Part shown: piece after piece, positions 26,675-37,882 of the stretch
Numbering within the stretch: the stretch's first letter is position 1
Layout: each line of letters begins with the position of its first letter
Source: Paramarasmius palmivorus
Taxonomy: Eukaryota; Basidiomycota; Agaricomycetes; Agaricales; Marasmiaceae
DNA: 64,000 nucleotides
Reading direction: 5' to 3'
NCBI GenBank assembly: GCA_037176845.1
Contig: JAYKXP010000007.1
Span: forward strand, 930,001 to 994,000
Position numbers and translations under genes: made by a program
Notes under the pieces: generated by a model
Databases searched by the model: none
Told to the model about the DNA's origin: nothing
Seen by the model: only the letters and a program-made list of their open reading frames with translations

Positions 26675-27945
26675 TCAGGCATGGCCGCGGACAGGTTTCG
26701 GTTCGTACCTAAAGCCTACGTTAGCGCCTTCACCAGAACTGATAATGAAGCTACTCACGGTTCTTCCAGATACTTGATTTCTTCTTCCGTCAATTCCAAC
26801 CCAGTGACAATGTTCTCCTCCAACCTTTCAATGCTCGAAGTCCCCACGATCGGACTGTCAATCTTCGCATTGACCCATGCAAGAGAGATCTGAGTCATAG
26901 TCTTGCCTTTCTTCTTTGCCAACTCCTCAACGCGTTCGATGACTTTCTTGTCAGCATCGGTGATTGCACGATGGAAAGGAGTGCCCTTGAGCCACTCCGA
27001 TCGCTGAGTCTCTCCGCCCACTGGTCGACACAACAAACCACCAGCTACGGGACCCCAAGGGATGACGCCGATGCCATTGAACTTGCAATACGGGAGCATC
27101 TCGCGTTCCTAACGAAGATGAGAAGGCGAACAAAGGAATATGTGGGTAATGAAGAACACACCTCTTCCCGATACAACAGCGAGTATTCATTTTGCATGCT
27201 CACAAACTTGGTCCATCCATGCTTCTCGGCTACTGCATTCAGATGCGCGAATTGCCAAGCCCTCATGGAACTGGCGCCGATATAGCGTACTTTGCCACTC
27301 TGAACGAGATCGTGAAGGGCTTTCATGGTTTCTTCGGCTGTCACGTCGACATCGTAGCGGTGGATTTGGAGAAGGTCGATGTAGGGGGTTTTGAGACGTC
27401 CTAGAGAGGCTTCCACAGCGTTGAAAATGGCGGCTCGAGATAGCCCGTACTGATTAGTGTATTCTGGAGTTTTGGGTGTAGGTGCTCCTTTGAACCCAGC
27501 CGGGGTGCTAGCGACTGGTCCATAACACTTGGTTGCGATGATAATTTGGTTTCGGGGAATGTTGTACTATACACTGATTAGCCAAATATTTGTGTTGCTG
27601 AAACCGTAGCGCACCTTCTGGATGAATGTGGCAACGATTTGCTCAGATACCCCGTTCGAGTAGACATTGGCAGTGTCGATGGTATTAATGCCTCGATCCC
27701 AGGCTGCCTTGAGAATAGGGAGTGACTTTTCCTCGTCAAGGACCCATGGCTGTCAAAGCGTTAGTCTCGCCACATTATTTGAGTAAAAAAGCACGCACTG
27801 CCCACTCTGGCGACCCAAAGCTCATCGCACCGATCTATTGCACGTCAGGGTTATCCAAATGCACACCATAAGGCTCACTTACGATTGGTACGGACACCCT
27901 GAGGCCTGATGCGCCTAGTTTGCGATATTCCACTGTATTGGCCAT
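26675..27945 (-). CDS. Aldo/keto reductase
   Basis: NADPH-dependent oxidoreductase with a TIM barrel. From the ATG at 27945 the protein reads [14 protein letters not shown], then [10 protein letters not shown]. The catalytic tetrad is visible: Asp and Tyr in [13 protein letters not shown], Lys in IIIATKCYG, His in DLLQIHRYD. Near the C-terminus [13 protein letters not shown] is the cofactor-phosphate-binding stretch of AKRs. The last intron has two possible acceptors; only the one ending CTTTAG keeps frame and gives a tail of [10 protein letters not shown]. It resembles fungal versiconal-hemiacetal-acetate-reductase-type and aryl-alcohol-dehydrogenase-like AKRs, so a role in aromatic aldehyde reduction is possible but not shown. 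It shares a 387-nt divergent promoter with POLD4. Confidence 0.92.
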
Positions 27946-28332
27946 AATGTCCTGGATGAAGATTCACGTCCCACGGGAGCAGCCAAAACTGCTGATGAAT
28001 CAGGAGAATCGTGATGATAAATTCGTGCTTCCTTTGGTCATATGGAAGCTAGAATGTTGACGAATAAGCTTAAGGAATTTAACCGTATGATTGACACCAG
28101 TACCTAGCTTCAAGAGACTTGCTGAACATTAGGATTAGTGAAAGCCTTAGCCTGACCCCGACCTGACCCTCTGCGCTGTAAACTTGCTAAAAAAAATTCC
28201 GCGTGGCAGTGTAGGAGGAGCGTGACAGTGACACCCGAGTAACGCATCCTTGTCACACCTTGTCACGGTCTGTCTCTTAACCATTACCCCGCATTCACAG
28301 CTTTGACTCAAACTCTCTTTCTTACCTCCACC
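27946..28332. other. Divergent promoter between aldo-keto reductase and POLD4
   Basis: 387 nt separating two starts on opposite strands. Its right part holds the GTGACA/TGTCAC cluster. No coding sequence. Confidence 0.55.
28222..28266. promoter_or_regulatory. GTGACA/TGTCAC cluster upstream of POLD4
   Basis: Four hexamers in 45 nt: GTGACA at 28222 and 28228, TGTCAC at 28251 and 28261. They end 67 nt before the ATG. The same hexamer forms a perfect palindrome before the orphan gene at 14.1 kb. A shared replication or cell-cycle regulator is one reading; no known factor is assigned. Confidence 0.5.
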
Positions 28333-29104
28333 ATGCCTCCCGCTCGCACTAGAAGTTCCGAGATGAAACAGGCAAAATTGTCCTTTACCTCTATGAAGCG
28401 AACCGATTCTGGTTCCAAGCTCAAGTCAGGTTCCTCGAGTGGTCAAAATCAAGCGATTGTTGTCGATGATTCGTCTTCGGAATCCGAAGTAGAGAAACCG
28501 AAAAAACGAAAGAATCTTAGGAAGGATGAAGGGGCCTCTAAGGAGAAGGAAGCTGACATGGTTCAGCCTCCGGTCATTGGTGAGTTTATCTCCCGCCGGC
28601 TATTGATCAAGTAAACTTACCCCTTTTGCAGACGAAAAGCCGCCTCCACGTCCAGAGTTGAACATCAAAGACCCTAGATGGAGGGCTTTGTTTGCTGCAG
28701 CACGAAAGCAGATGAACCATCTTCCTCCTGGTATGCATTCACCTTCATTGTGGACCAAGCCTTGTCTAATCGAAGTTTCAGTTCACGGCGAAGACAAAAA
28801 TAAAATCCACCAAATTCTAAATGTTTTCGATATGTATGTATCGTTCCTTGACTCATTTTGCATATCCCGACCTTTTTCTTGTACAGGAACTATGACTATG
28901 GACCCTGTATCGGAATGACACGTCTAGAGCGTTGGCAGCGCGCGCATGACATGGGCCTCAATCCTCCTCCTGCAGTGAGTGCAAATGTGAAAGTGTTCTG
29001 TGTGTCGTACTGATGATCAAAAACAGATACGCGAGATTCTGCTCACCAGGCAAGGCATTGAGAACACGGAATATGCCCAATGTGCTCTCTACGGTCAGGT
29101 GTGA
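28333..29104 (+). CDS. pold4: DNA polymerase delta subunit 4 (small subunit)
   Basis: Smallest accessory subunit of the replicative polymerase delta (POLD4 in animals, Cdm1 in fission yeast). Five exons (28333-28579, 28632-28730, 28782-28833, 28887-28974, 29027-29104) give 187 residues with phases matching. The N-terminal PCNA-interacting box is QAKLSFTS. A Ser/acid and Lys-rich linker follows (DDSSSESEVEKPKKRK). The conserved C-terminal domain contains DPRWRALFAAARKQM, FDMNYDYGPCIGMTRLERW, RAHDMGLNPPPAI and the tail LLTRQGIENTEYAQC. The start ATG lies in a CACC context. Clustered TGTCAC motifs before the ATG suggest cell-cycle control. Confidence 0.94.
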
Positions 29105-29622
29105 AGCGCACAGTTACGCTACCCCACTCCCTTGCTCGTCTCTTGATATCCAACCCCTTGTATTTGCCTTGTATTATAGTCTCGTCAGCTCCAGTTGCGT
29201 GCTCCCGTTTTCTATCGGACTGCTTGTGTAAGTACTCGTAGATACTGCTACCTCGTTTGTAATGCATACCGTACAACTCAATACTACTCTGTAAATGATA
29301 TCACCGCAACCGACATGCATCGGATCCTCTCTAAGGCCTTCTAGTTCTGAAGGCGACAAGCGCGTCGGTTGTACTACCAATCGGGGTATAAAGTTCATGC
29401 TGGATTTGTCAGTTTGCCCTCGGTACTGCCTAAACTAGCATCTACATCCCCACCACTGCCCACACTCTGACCATATCGTGCTTTATCGTGTCATCTGATG
29501 GGTTCAACGCGTCCTTTTTTAGCAAAATTCCAGCTTTACTTCTCTTTCGCCGAGTGTGGCCCGCCCCTATAAATGACGGAACGAGGGCAATGTAGGCATT
29601 ATCCAGCCTTTCCCTTTTTCCG
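29105..29622. other. Intergenic before the monooxygenase gene
   Basis: 518 nt. It carries the POLD4 3' end and the promoter of the FAD monooxygenase. Short antisense frames have no protein character. Confidence 0.5.
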
Positions 29623-32060
29623 ATGTCTTCCGGCAAAGAGAGTTTCGTGGATGTCCTTGTCGTTGGAGCTGGCCCAGCTGGGTTGATGTGCGCATTTGGG
29701 TTGGCTAGAGCAGGGGTGAACGTACGGATCATCGACAAGAGGTGTGTCGCGGCCATGTTCTTCAGAATGTTCACCTACTGATCTTCATGAAAAAGGCCAG
29801 TCAAGGTCGCAGCAGGACAAGCAGATGGTCTTCAGCCTAGAACGATTGAAATTTTTCAGGTGGATCGACTTTGGTTTGCAGTTGGAGACACATGTACTTA
29901 CCGTTGTCATTCAGAGCTATGGTCTAGCAGAACGCTTGCTGAAAGAAGGAAACCAGATGCATCAGGCGGCGTTTTACGGTCCCAACTCTGAAGGAGGAAT
30001 CGGGGTGAGGCGCAATTCGTTCTTTTTTTTTAATGCGGCAGGGATCCTTATCAACCTCATTCCAGCTCATCGAACGAGTTCCCGACGTGGCAGCATCCAA
30101 TGCAAGATATCCCTTCGAGGTAGCTATTCTTCGACACTGTTTTTACCACTTCTAATTCCATCCGAAGGTTACACTACACCAAGGTGCTATCGAAGCTATC
30201 TTCCTCGACAACATGAAAGCGATGGACGTCCAAGTCGACCGACCGATCATACCAACCTCAATTGAAGTCTCTAGCGACCCATCAGTCTTGGAGGATCCCG
30301 AGAGCTACCCAGTTAAGGTTAGTCCTCTATTTTGAGGCCCAGAAATGGTACTGACTCTCGAACAGGTTAAATTACAACACCTTGATTCTGAAGGACAGCG
30401 CACCACCGAAACCACCGAGAATACTGAGATTGTCAATGCAAAGTATGTCGTGGGTGCAGACGGTAAGCTATTGCTACATCTGCGTCGCTTTGAAGGTTGT
30501 TGACGCTCGCCAGGCGCCCATTCCTGGGTACGCAGAACCCTCGGAATCGCTATGGAAGGCGAACACACCGACTACGTTTGGGGCGTCATCGACATGGTTC
30601 CAGACACCGACTTTCCCGACGTACGGAACAAAACCGCGGTACATTCCAACAATGGATCGTGCATGATCATACCTCGTGAAGACGACAAGATCAGAGTGTA
30701 TATTCAGCTCGAGGAATGCGATGCTGTGGATTCTGCTAGCAAGAGGGTGGACAAGTCAAAGATGGGCCCGGAGAAGCTGTTGGAGGTGGCGAGGAAGTCG
30801 TTTTATCCTTATACTTTCCGTCAGCCTAAGGAGTTTGATTGGTGGACAATTTATATTAGTGAGTATAGGAGGTTATGGTTTGGGTGTCGATGTTTAATGT
30901 TGTGTAGTTGGCCAGCGTGTAGCCTCGCGCTACTCGGTTCAGGATAGGGTATTCATCGTTGGAGATGCTTGTCACACACACTCTCCCAAGGCTGGTATGT
31001 CAAATCTCCTCGGCTATCTTTTACAGGAACTGATAGGGTTGTGTAGGCCAAGGCATGAACGCCAGCATGAGGGATTCGTACAACTTGGGTCAGGACAACT
31101 TCTCATCTACAGACCGTGCTCTGACCCTTATTTAGTATGGAAACTGACTCACGTTCTGAGAGGATGGGCAAGCAGATCTCTGCTTAAAACAGTGAGTCTC
31201 ATCTCATGTATTGGATCGGGAGCTCATCTAAATATGCACCAGTACGAATTCGAGAGACGGCACTACGCAAACCAGCTTATCAACTTTGACAAGAAATTCG
31301 CAAAGCTATTTTCTGGAAAACCTCAAAGCGAGCTGAATATGGACGGTGTGTCCCATGAAGAGTTCTTACAGTACGTGCCTACCCTTCACCACTGTCCTAT
31401 ATTTCACCCATCTATCGCCCATTACAGGGCATTCCAAACCTTCGGCGGCTTCACAAGCGGCATCGGAGTCCACTACGAAGAATCGTCAATCGTCAACACA
31501 CGCTATCAACACCTCGCAGCCAATCTCACTATCGGCGAACGTGTACCACCACAAATTCTACTCCGAGCAGCAGATGGTCGGCCGTTTGATATTCAGGATT
31601 TGTTACCCTCGGATACGCGATTCAAGGTTCTGGTATTCACGGGGGATTCGTCTGATCCCGCACAACTTGCCAAGGTTACTAGTTTGGCAGAGGAGATTCA
31701 AGCTCCAGGATCGTTTTTGACGAAATCGTCATTTGGGAAGGATATGCTAGAATTCATGGCGATAAGCAGTGCGAATAAGCAGAGTGTTGTGTATAATGTG
31801 ATTCCTGCGTTGTTTAGGTCACATTGGTCCAAGTGAGTTTCCTTTACTTTCTATTGAGTTCTTGATGCTCATGCTACTATAGGGTTTTCATTGACGACGT
31901 CGATATGACAGGAAAGCAAGGTGGAGAGTTGTACTCTTCATACGGCATAGGACCTTCAGGAGCTGTGGTTGTCGTACGGCCTGACGGATTCGTTGGGACG
32001 ATAACTCCTTTGGACAGTGCTGCCGATTTGACTTCATACTTTGCGCAATTTACAGCATGA
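29623..32060 (+). CDS. FAD-dependent aromatic hydroxylase, phenol 2-monooxygenase type
   Basis: NADPH- and FAD-dependent hydroxylase of the phenol hydroxylase family, cytosolic. The N-terminal dinucleotide fold is VLVVGAGPAGLMCAFGLA. Family motifs follow in order: AAGQADGLQPRTIEIFQ, then SYGLAERLL, the DG motif VVGADGAHSWVRRTLG, and the second FAD motif VFIVGDACHTHSPKAGQG. The C-terminal thioredoxin-like dimerisation domain of this family starts near RVPPQILLRAADGRPF and reaches the end (GPSGAVVVVRPDGFVG). Many introns of about 50 nt are needed; the frame is continuous after removing them. The gene is convergent with a maleylacetate-reductase-like dehydrogenase, which would fit degradation of phenols or resorcinol through hydroxyquinol. 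The exact substrate cannot be read from sequence. Confidence 0.92.
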
Positions 32061-32116
32061 GCTTTCATAGCCTTCATTTATTCTGCTACTCATACACTTT
32101 GATGCTTGTGTAACAC

Positions 32117-33595
32117 CTAATACAAACTCTCAAATATCTTGAATACTTTATCGTACGTTGGATCGTTTTCGCTGCCGACGGATTTGGTTGTGAGAGAGGG
32201 GATGTCTTCTTTGGGTACTTTGTATTGGGTGAGAGTTGATTTGAGGCCGAGGCTGACGACCAACCTATAGTGGATGTGGAATTAGTGATGTTCTGACCAA
32301 TTTGGCATCAGAGGCCACTTACTCGTCAATGAGAGTGCCGAGCAACACAACGTCTCCTTCAAGCGACCCGGTAGTAGGCTTGCGTAAATGGAAAAGCGCA
32401 CCTGCTAACCACTCCTTGTCTTCTTGAGTTGCTACTTCAGCCTTGAGTTTGACGACAGGTGCGAGAGTCAAGCACTGGATGACATTGATATCAGTGACAT
32501 CTTCGAATCGAAGAAGATGGCAGCCTAACCGATGTGATTCCATGGGGTATGCTGTATGCGGCGCCGAGTTTGTGTCCCATGGCATGCGATAAACCCAATG
32601 CACTTCACGGAGAATATCAGTAAGCACCTCCGGAGAAAGCCTAGCTGCGTACCTATACTTCTCAAGTTTGATGGGCCATATACTCATCCAGGACGCGATC
32701 TGTAGTTTCTGTCGTACAGCAACATCCTGAGGGTTGGCTTTAGCCTCTGGAAGGTACTTGAACAGATCAACGATCGCTGCGTAACACATGTGTTTGAGTG
32801 GTGGTGGGATGAGAGGTCGGTAGAGGTTCTCTGGGTGTCCGGTTCGTTAACAAAGGTTCCACGCACCGAGTGTAGGGTACTAACCGACAGCATGATCTAG
32901 GGCACGTATCCCAGTTGATAACCAGAGCCTTTCCGGAGTGGCGAGTGTCAATTCGGCATCGAGGATGATTCCAGCTGGTGCCAATTTCGGGGAGCTAACC
33001 GCGACTTTTTGGCCTTCGTCGTTTGTGTATCCTGAGCCGATCTACAGGGGTATGAGTGCTGGGTATAGAAGGGAGCAATTGTGAACGCACTGTGTACTCA
33101 GCGGCACTAAGAGTCGTTGGAATAGCAATCTGTGATAAAAGCTCTCCGCCGTCTTCTTGCTGCTTAAAGTATAGGATGGCCTTGGACGCGTCAATGGGTG
33201 AACCTCCGCCAACTGCAACGATAATATCACATCCGTTATCTTTGAACATCTTCAATCCGTTACGAATGCCTGCGATGGGTGAATGTTCTCCGATCTCGTA
33301 GAAGGTGCCTCCGAACGCATTTAGGGATTTGAGGATTCCTTCTACTTTCTTTACGACGTCGGTCTGTCGGATTGGTTAGTTCGGTGTCGATACAAGTGAA
33401 GGCTGTATCTACCTTGGTATAAAGACTCTTTCCGGTGACCACTAATGCTTTGGTAGCGTTCAAGGTAGCGAGAAGCTTGGGTAGTGCCGTCTCGACGCTT
33501 CCTGGGCCATAATAGATCGCTCTGAGAGTATCCGTCCAGGAATATGCGCCCTGCAAGTTGGTGGATTGGTAATTGCTGAGATCGAGACCAGACAT
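32117..33595 (-). CDS. Iron-containing alcohol dehydrogenase, maleylacetate reductase-like
   Basis: Group III iron-type alcohol dehydrogenase. The N-terminal Rossmann half shows YYGPGSVETALPKLL, then IIVAVGGGSPIDASKAI and IAIPTTLSAAEYT. The metal-binding half shows GIRALDHAVE and GLSHAMGHKLGAAYSIPHG, supplying the Asp and His ligands. The continuous reading through 32.46-32.68 kb looks wrong until two introns are removed, after which the family core reads correctly; there is no frameshift. Maleylacetate reductases convert maleylacetate to 3-oxoadipate in hydroxyquinol and chloroaromatic degradation. Its stop is 56 nt from the stop of the convergent phenol-hydroxylase-type gene. Other Fe-ADH activities are possible. 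Confidence 0.9.
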
Positions 33596-34070
33596 GGTAG
33601 TGGGAAAGAGACAAGGATAGGTTTCGATATGCCTTGCAGTTGAAATAGTGGATCGGTAAGCATTCCGAAGCAGCTGTTAGGGACTTGGGAAAGGCGTATG
33701 ACGGCGTCCGTGGAATGACCATCTGGAGCTCGATTTTCACACGACGTTCGGCGACATACTGGCAGCATACTGGGCTCCCAAATTCCTTCTTTGTTATTCT
33801 AAAAGGTTCTGAGGAACTAGAAGTATAGTGGGCACTTGTGGTACGCATTTTGCAATGACGTCGCAAATACTATTTGCTTCGTAAATCGCCCAATTCTTAT
33901 GTTCTGTCCCTGAGACTCAGAGTCACGCAGGAAATTTCTGCAGCGCTTTAGACTTCAGGGAAATTTGGCGCGCAGACGCGTCAAGGATGGTGCGTTTCTT
34001 TTTATAGTCTCCCCTAGGCAGACATCATTGAAGGATATTCATAGCTGGAAAGCTCGTCTGTCTCAATATC
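33596..34070. other. Intergenic, dehydrogenase promoter
   Basis: 475 nt between the start of the Fe-dehydrogenase and the stop of the GNAT gene, both on the minus strand. An ACGCGT lies at about 33975-33980. Nothing else stands out. Confidence 0.45.
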
Positions 34071-34912
34071 CTATAACTCCTTCCCATAAGTAAACACCCT
34101 AATCCACCTAAACCCATACCTCCACCTCTCCTCGCTAACGACACGAAACCCAAATTGTTCGTAGAGAGCGCGTGCATGAGGTTGGTATTCCGTCGTTTGT
34201 AGTGTTATCCGTGTGAGAGCATGTTTGGCTTTGGGGTCGGAATGGGAGTACCTCTGGGCATGCTCCTCGCACGTACGCATAAGCATCGATGCGATACCTA
34301 GCCTGCGATGAGAAGGGGATGTGACCATACGCCGAAGTTCGGCGGTGGTTGGGTGTTTGGAGGATATGTCTGTGGAGGTCGTGCTCAGTCAACACTCGGG
34401 CTGGAATCTACTATATAGCGCACCTAGGGCTACATACCCAACAATCTCCTCATCTAATACGGCAACCCAGAAACCTTTTGGACCTGTCGTCACGTACTCT
34501 CCTTCTCCATTGTCTGCTAGCTCGTAGTGTTCCGCAATGCGCGCCATATCGGCCCTAATACTGCGATGGGCGAAGTGAACATAAAGAGCCCCATGGGAAT
34601 AGATCAATACGAGGAGATATGTGACGCTGAGCGCAATGAGGAGTAGGGGTCTATGCAGAGGCGTTGGTAGGAATAGTGAGATCAAGGAAACCAGAAAGAC
34701 AGCGTAGGCGTAACACGCGGAGGTGGAACATAGTGCATGAGAAATTGCGATGCGGCAAGGAGAATTAGCTGGAGTCAGGAGTTAGCATATGGAAGTGGTA
34801 GAGAAGAAGAAGACGCACGACCCCAAACGATACACGTTGTGAACATGGACTGGATTATGGGATAGTCGGATGGTTCGCATTGACGAATTATTATCCTGGG
34901 CTTGCCATCCAT
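34071..34912 (-). CDS. Membrane-anchored GNAT acetyltransferase
   Basis: Three exons (34912-34822, 34768-34424, 34369-34071) give 244 residues. The start is chosen so that the protein begins MDGKPRIIIRQCEPSDYP, a typical GNAT first strand; later ATGs would lose it. Two hydrophobic stretches follow (YAVFLVSLISLFL and LLIALSVTYLLVLIYS), as in NAT8-like membrane acetyltransferases. Acetyl-CoA is bound at VTSPSHRRLGIASML, preceded by FWVAVLDEEIVGYVAL and followed by LYEQFGFRVVSEERW. The substrate is unknown; in NAT8 relatives it is cysteine conjugates or lysines in the ER lumen. Confidence 0.88.
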
Positions 34913-35268
34913 GTTCCGAGAAAAATGGCGGAGTACATGGTCGTTAAATATTGGTTATGGCGTTCGTATCGCGGTATCTTTGAGAGCGGGTATAGATCCG
35001 GACGACCGACGGTCATCAATCCTTGGCAGTGGTATCTCCGGAATGTCAAAAACTTGCAACCGGTGATTACCTGGTACATACAGAATGTAGAAAAGAAATC
35101 AGCGCAGCGGCTACAGGCGGCTACTAATAGGTCTCTCGAGTATGGATGACGTCCTGCTCGAATCTAGTAGGAACTGTTCAGCCAGCTGATGTCTCTAAAT
35201 TAGTACATACGGCGAGTATTCACTAGTCTAGCCATCATCTCTCTACGATTATGCAACACATCCTCAAG
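34913..35268. other. Intergenic, acetyltransferase promoter
   Basis: 356 nt. A plus-strand frame (34880-35149) crosses it but is antisense to the GNAT first exon and has no domain. No other feature is visible. Confidence 0.4.
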
Positions 35269-37502
35269 TCAACTAGTAAATCCTCTGGAAGGTGTGGGTT
35301 CCTCTCGGTGTGTAACCGCTATGTTGGATTTCTTCGCACCGAATCCAACCTTGGCCTTGGTAATGAAATGCATCCCTGTTCAACTAGCATCAATTGCCAT
35401 GATACAAGTGAGGTGTAATTTGAACAAACCTCGTGTTTTGAGTTTATCTGCGATTCGCCTCAATCGATTGGAACTTTTCGATTCTTCAAACTCTTCGAAA
35501 CGATGATGGTCTTCGATGACTTTGAGAATAGGAAGACAGAGTGAGAGGACAAATTCTGTTGTGGTGGGTGTAAACCCTTTGGAGAGACGAAGCTTCTGAG
35601 TCGCGTCGTAGTGGCTCGGGGACCAAGTACGGTGATAGGTAGTTATCATGGAAGCAAAGGTCGGCAGTCCTGAACATGCTCGTGTTCGCTCGGACACCGT
35701 TTCTTGCCCAAACGGATCAAAGGACCAGAAGTAATTCTCGCTTTCCGCCCAAGATCTCCAGATACCTTCATCATCAGATGGACGAGGAACAGGTCGTATG
35801 AATAGATAGACTTGGTGGGGGATATTTGGTTCATTGGGAGGCAAAGTACGCCCAAGGCGAAGAACGAAGCCTCCAAGTAAACCTAGGCCAATTTAACAAA
35901 CAGGTCAAACATGACAATGCTCAAAACGTACCATAATCCTTCCAATCATCTTCATGAATCCCAAGTTGGCTGAACACGCTGTGTGCCTGAGCGAGCCATG
36001 ATTCCAGCAGGATGTCCGATTCCTCCAAGGGATACAGCGCATACCATAATTCTATCCCTGGAAGGTCTTGTATCTCAGTCGAGGTGACAGTAAACCTATG
36101 TTCATGATCAGTCAGCAACATCCCGTACTCAGTTTTTTGTTGTTGCATACATACCGCATCGAGCCGTCATGCATGACAACCCTACTCTCCCTCATTGCGT
36201 CAGGAATTCTGCCCATGACTCTCCAGAATGCATAACACCATCTTTCTGCGGCACCCGGAAATCTAGCAATCGCTTCTCGCGAGCGCCTATTGTATATCGC
36301 ACCAGGGAGGTATGATAGCACAGGTATGACTTGTTCGTTGCCCAGGTCTTCGAAGAATGCCTGATAAGACCAGGAAATTCCTTTGAGGATAGTCCGAGCG
36401 GCGAAAGTTCTTGTGAGATATTCAAGGACGATATTGTTGTCCCCATATGTTTGGATGGGCAAGTAGGTGGAATGGGTGTTGGTCATTGTGTTCTCGCTGG
36501 TGCCGAGCATGAGCCAGGACTCGAAGAAGGGCAGCTCGACATATGGTCCTCTTTGTAGTGTGCCGGCTCTTGGGTCAACCCATAGTTCACCTATGGGCTA
36601 TATCTCTTGATAAGTGATACAAGTTGTAATGATAGGAGCATGGAAACGTACAAGTGGGTCCACTGAGAGTTCCCTCTGCATTCTGGCGAACTAGAGAACC
36701 ATGACGAGATATTCGATACATGTTTCGATTAGAGACATACCTGAGTGCCAAAGTACGAGAACAAGAGCGGCGATAGCCAATCTCTATCAGTCATAATACG
36801 TCCGAGCGGAATGAGAGCTGTCGACGTAGTTAACATCATAGATACAGATTCAGCAATGATGTCGCACCATCGTACAACACCAGTGCCGGCAAGCCGCGTT
36901 CATTATCGTTATATCCAAAGATCTGCGCAACATTGGCGTTCCTGGGGATATTCGGTAAACTTGATTTCTGAGTGAGGGCAATCTTCAACATACTTGATGT
37001 GAGCGAATTGTGCGAAATCTTGCTGGAAAGCCTATGAGAGCAGAATGTCAACTATATGAGCACTAGGACATGGAATGAGATTGACTTTGAAAGCATCAGG
37101 CCCGTCATATGTAATGTATAGAAACTTGTCTTCTCTGTCTTCGCCCCGAAGGCGAGCAATGCCCAGGGTGCGACGAGCATTGACATCTCTCCAGAGAAAA
37201 TACTGCTTTCTCCCTTCCTCATACTTGTCATCATATTCCCTTCTGACCGAGGTTGTGCCTATGTTCTCCTCGATACGCACGTCGCCTGGTTTGACGTGGT
37301 TGTACTAAAACCGAAACGTCAGCTCGCACCCTCAAATGCCAGAGCAAGAGCAACTCACATCATCCCAAACAGTCCGCTGTTCTCGTTCTTGCTGAGCCAT
37401 CATCACAACTTTATTGCGGACAATGCGAACATTCGACACATGGTTTGCATTTGTGAAGCTTCCGCCGTTAATAGTGAATCCTGAGCATCTTTGGAAAGAC
37501 AT
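35269..37502 (-). CDS. Agaricomycete-specific hypothetical protein
   Basis: Multi-exon gene starting MSFQRCSGFTINGGSFTNAN and ending REEPTPSRGFTS. I recognise the layout as a large family of uncharacterised agaric proteins: a short N-terminal beta motif (FTINGGSF), then a linker with WDDYNHVKPGDVRIEENIG, then a region resembling the N-lobe of a kinase fold (AFQQDFAQFAHIKNPNVAQI, then FGYNDNERGLPALVLYDAL). A long C-terminal part follows (IELWYALYPLEESDILLESW, QVYLFIRPVPRP). No catalytic kinase motifs are seen downstream, so catalytic activity is unlikely. It is not secreted and has no membrane segment. Intron boundaries in the middle (about 36.5-36.8 kb) are approximate. Confidence 0.75.
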
Positions 37503-37882
37503 GGTGATGGTGATGGGGTCGAATAGACAACGTCGGCGTGCCGCAATACGTGAAGCTCTATACCATTGTCATCAGACTCCGAGTACCGTTCTTTGTATTG
37601 CATTGAATGGTGTTGGGAACTTCGCATTCTTCGTGCTTTGTCGTCTCTGGTGCCATGATATTGTACACATTTTGCTGGGAGAAGAGCTGCGAAATGTGTG
37701 GGCAAACAAATCAAAGGACGTTTCTTCAAGCTTACTTACCTGCGATTGATGGTTCTGGATCAGATGTGACTGGATCAAAAGCGGACGCTGCGGAGCAATT
37801 TGTGTAGCGGTCACATGATCTGACGCGTGGTATGATACCCGAAATTTCTCAGCCGAGTTTTGGTTCGACTTTGACCGCGACG
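37503..37882. other. Divergent promoter with an MCB-like site
   Basis: 380 nt between the hypothetical gene (minus) and the ADIP-type gene (plus). It contains ACGCGT at 37823-37828, 55 nt before the plus-strand ATG. Confidence 0.5.
37823..37828. promoter_or_regulatory. ACGCGT (MluI cell-cycle box) upstream of the ADIP gene
   Basis: A perfect ACGCGT 55 nt before the called ATG. In yeasts this box is bound by MBF and drives G1/S genes. The downstream product is a spindle-pole-type coiled-coil protein, so cell-cycle control would make sense; a single 6-mer is weak evidence. Confidence 0.35.

Noticed and set aside
32319..32789. Apparent non-homologous stretch in the Fe-dehydrogenase, suggesting a frameshift
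   Set aside because: Two ordinary introns explain it; after removal the family core reads normally.
34880..35149. 89-codon plus-strand frame over the GNAT promoter
   Set aside because: It is partly antisense to the GNAT first exon and lacks domain character.
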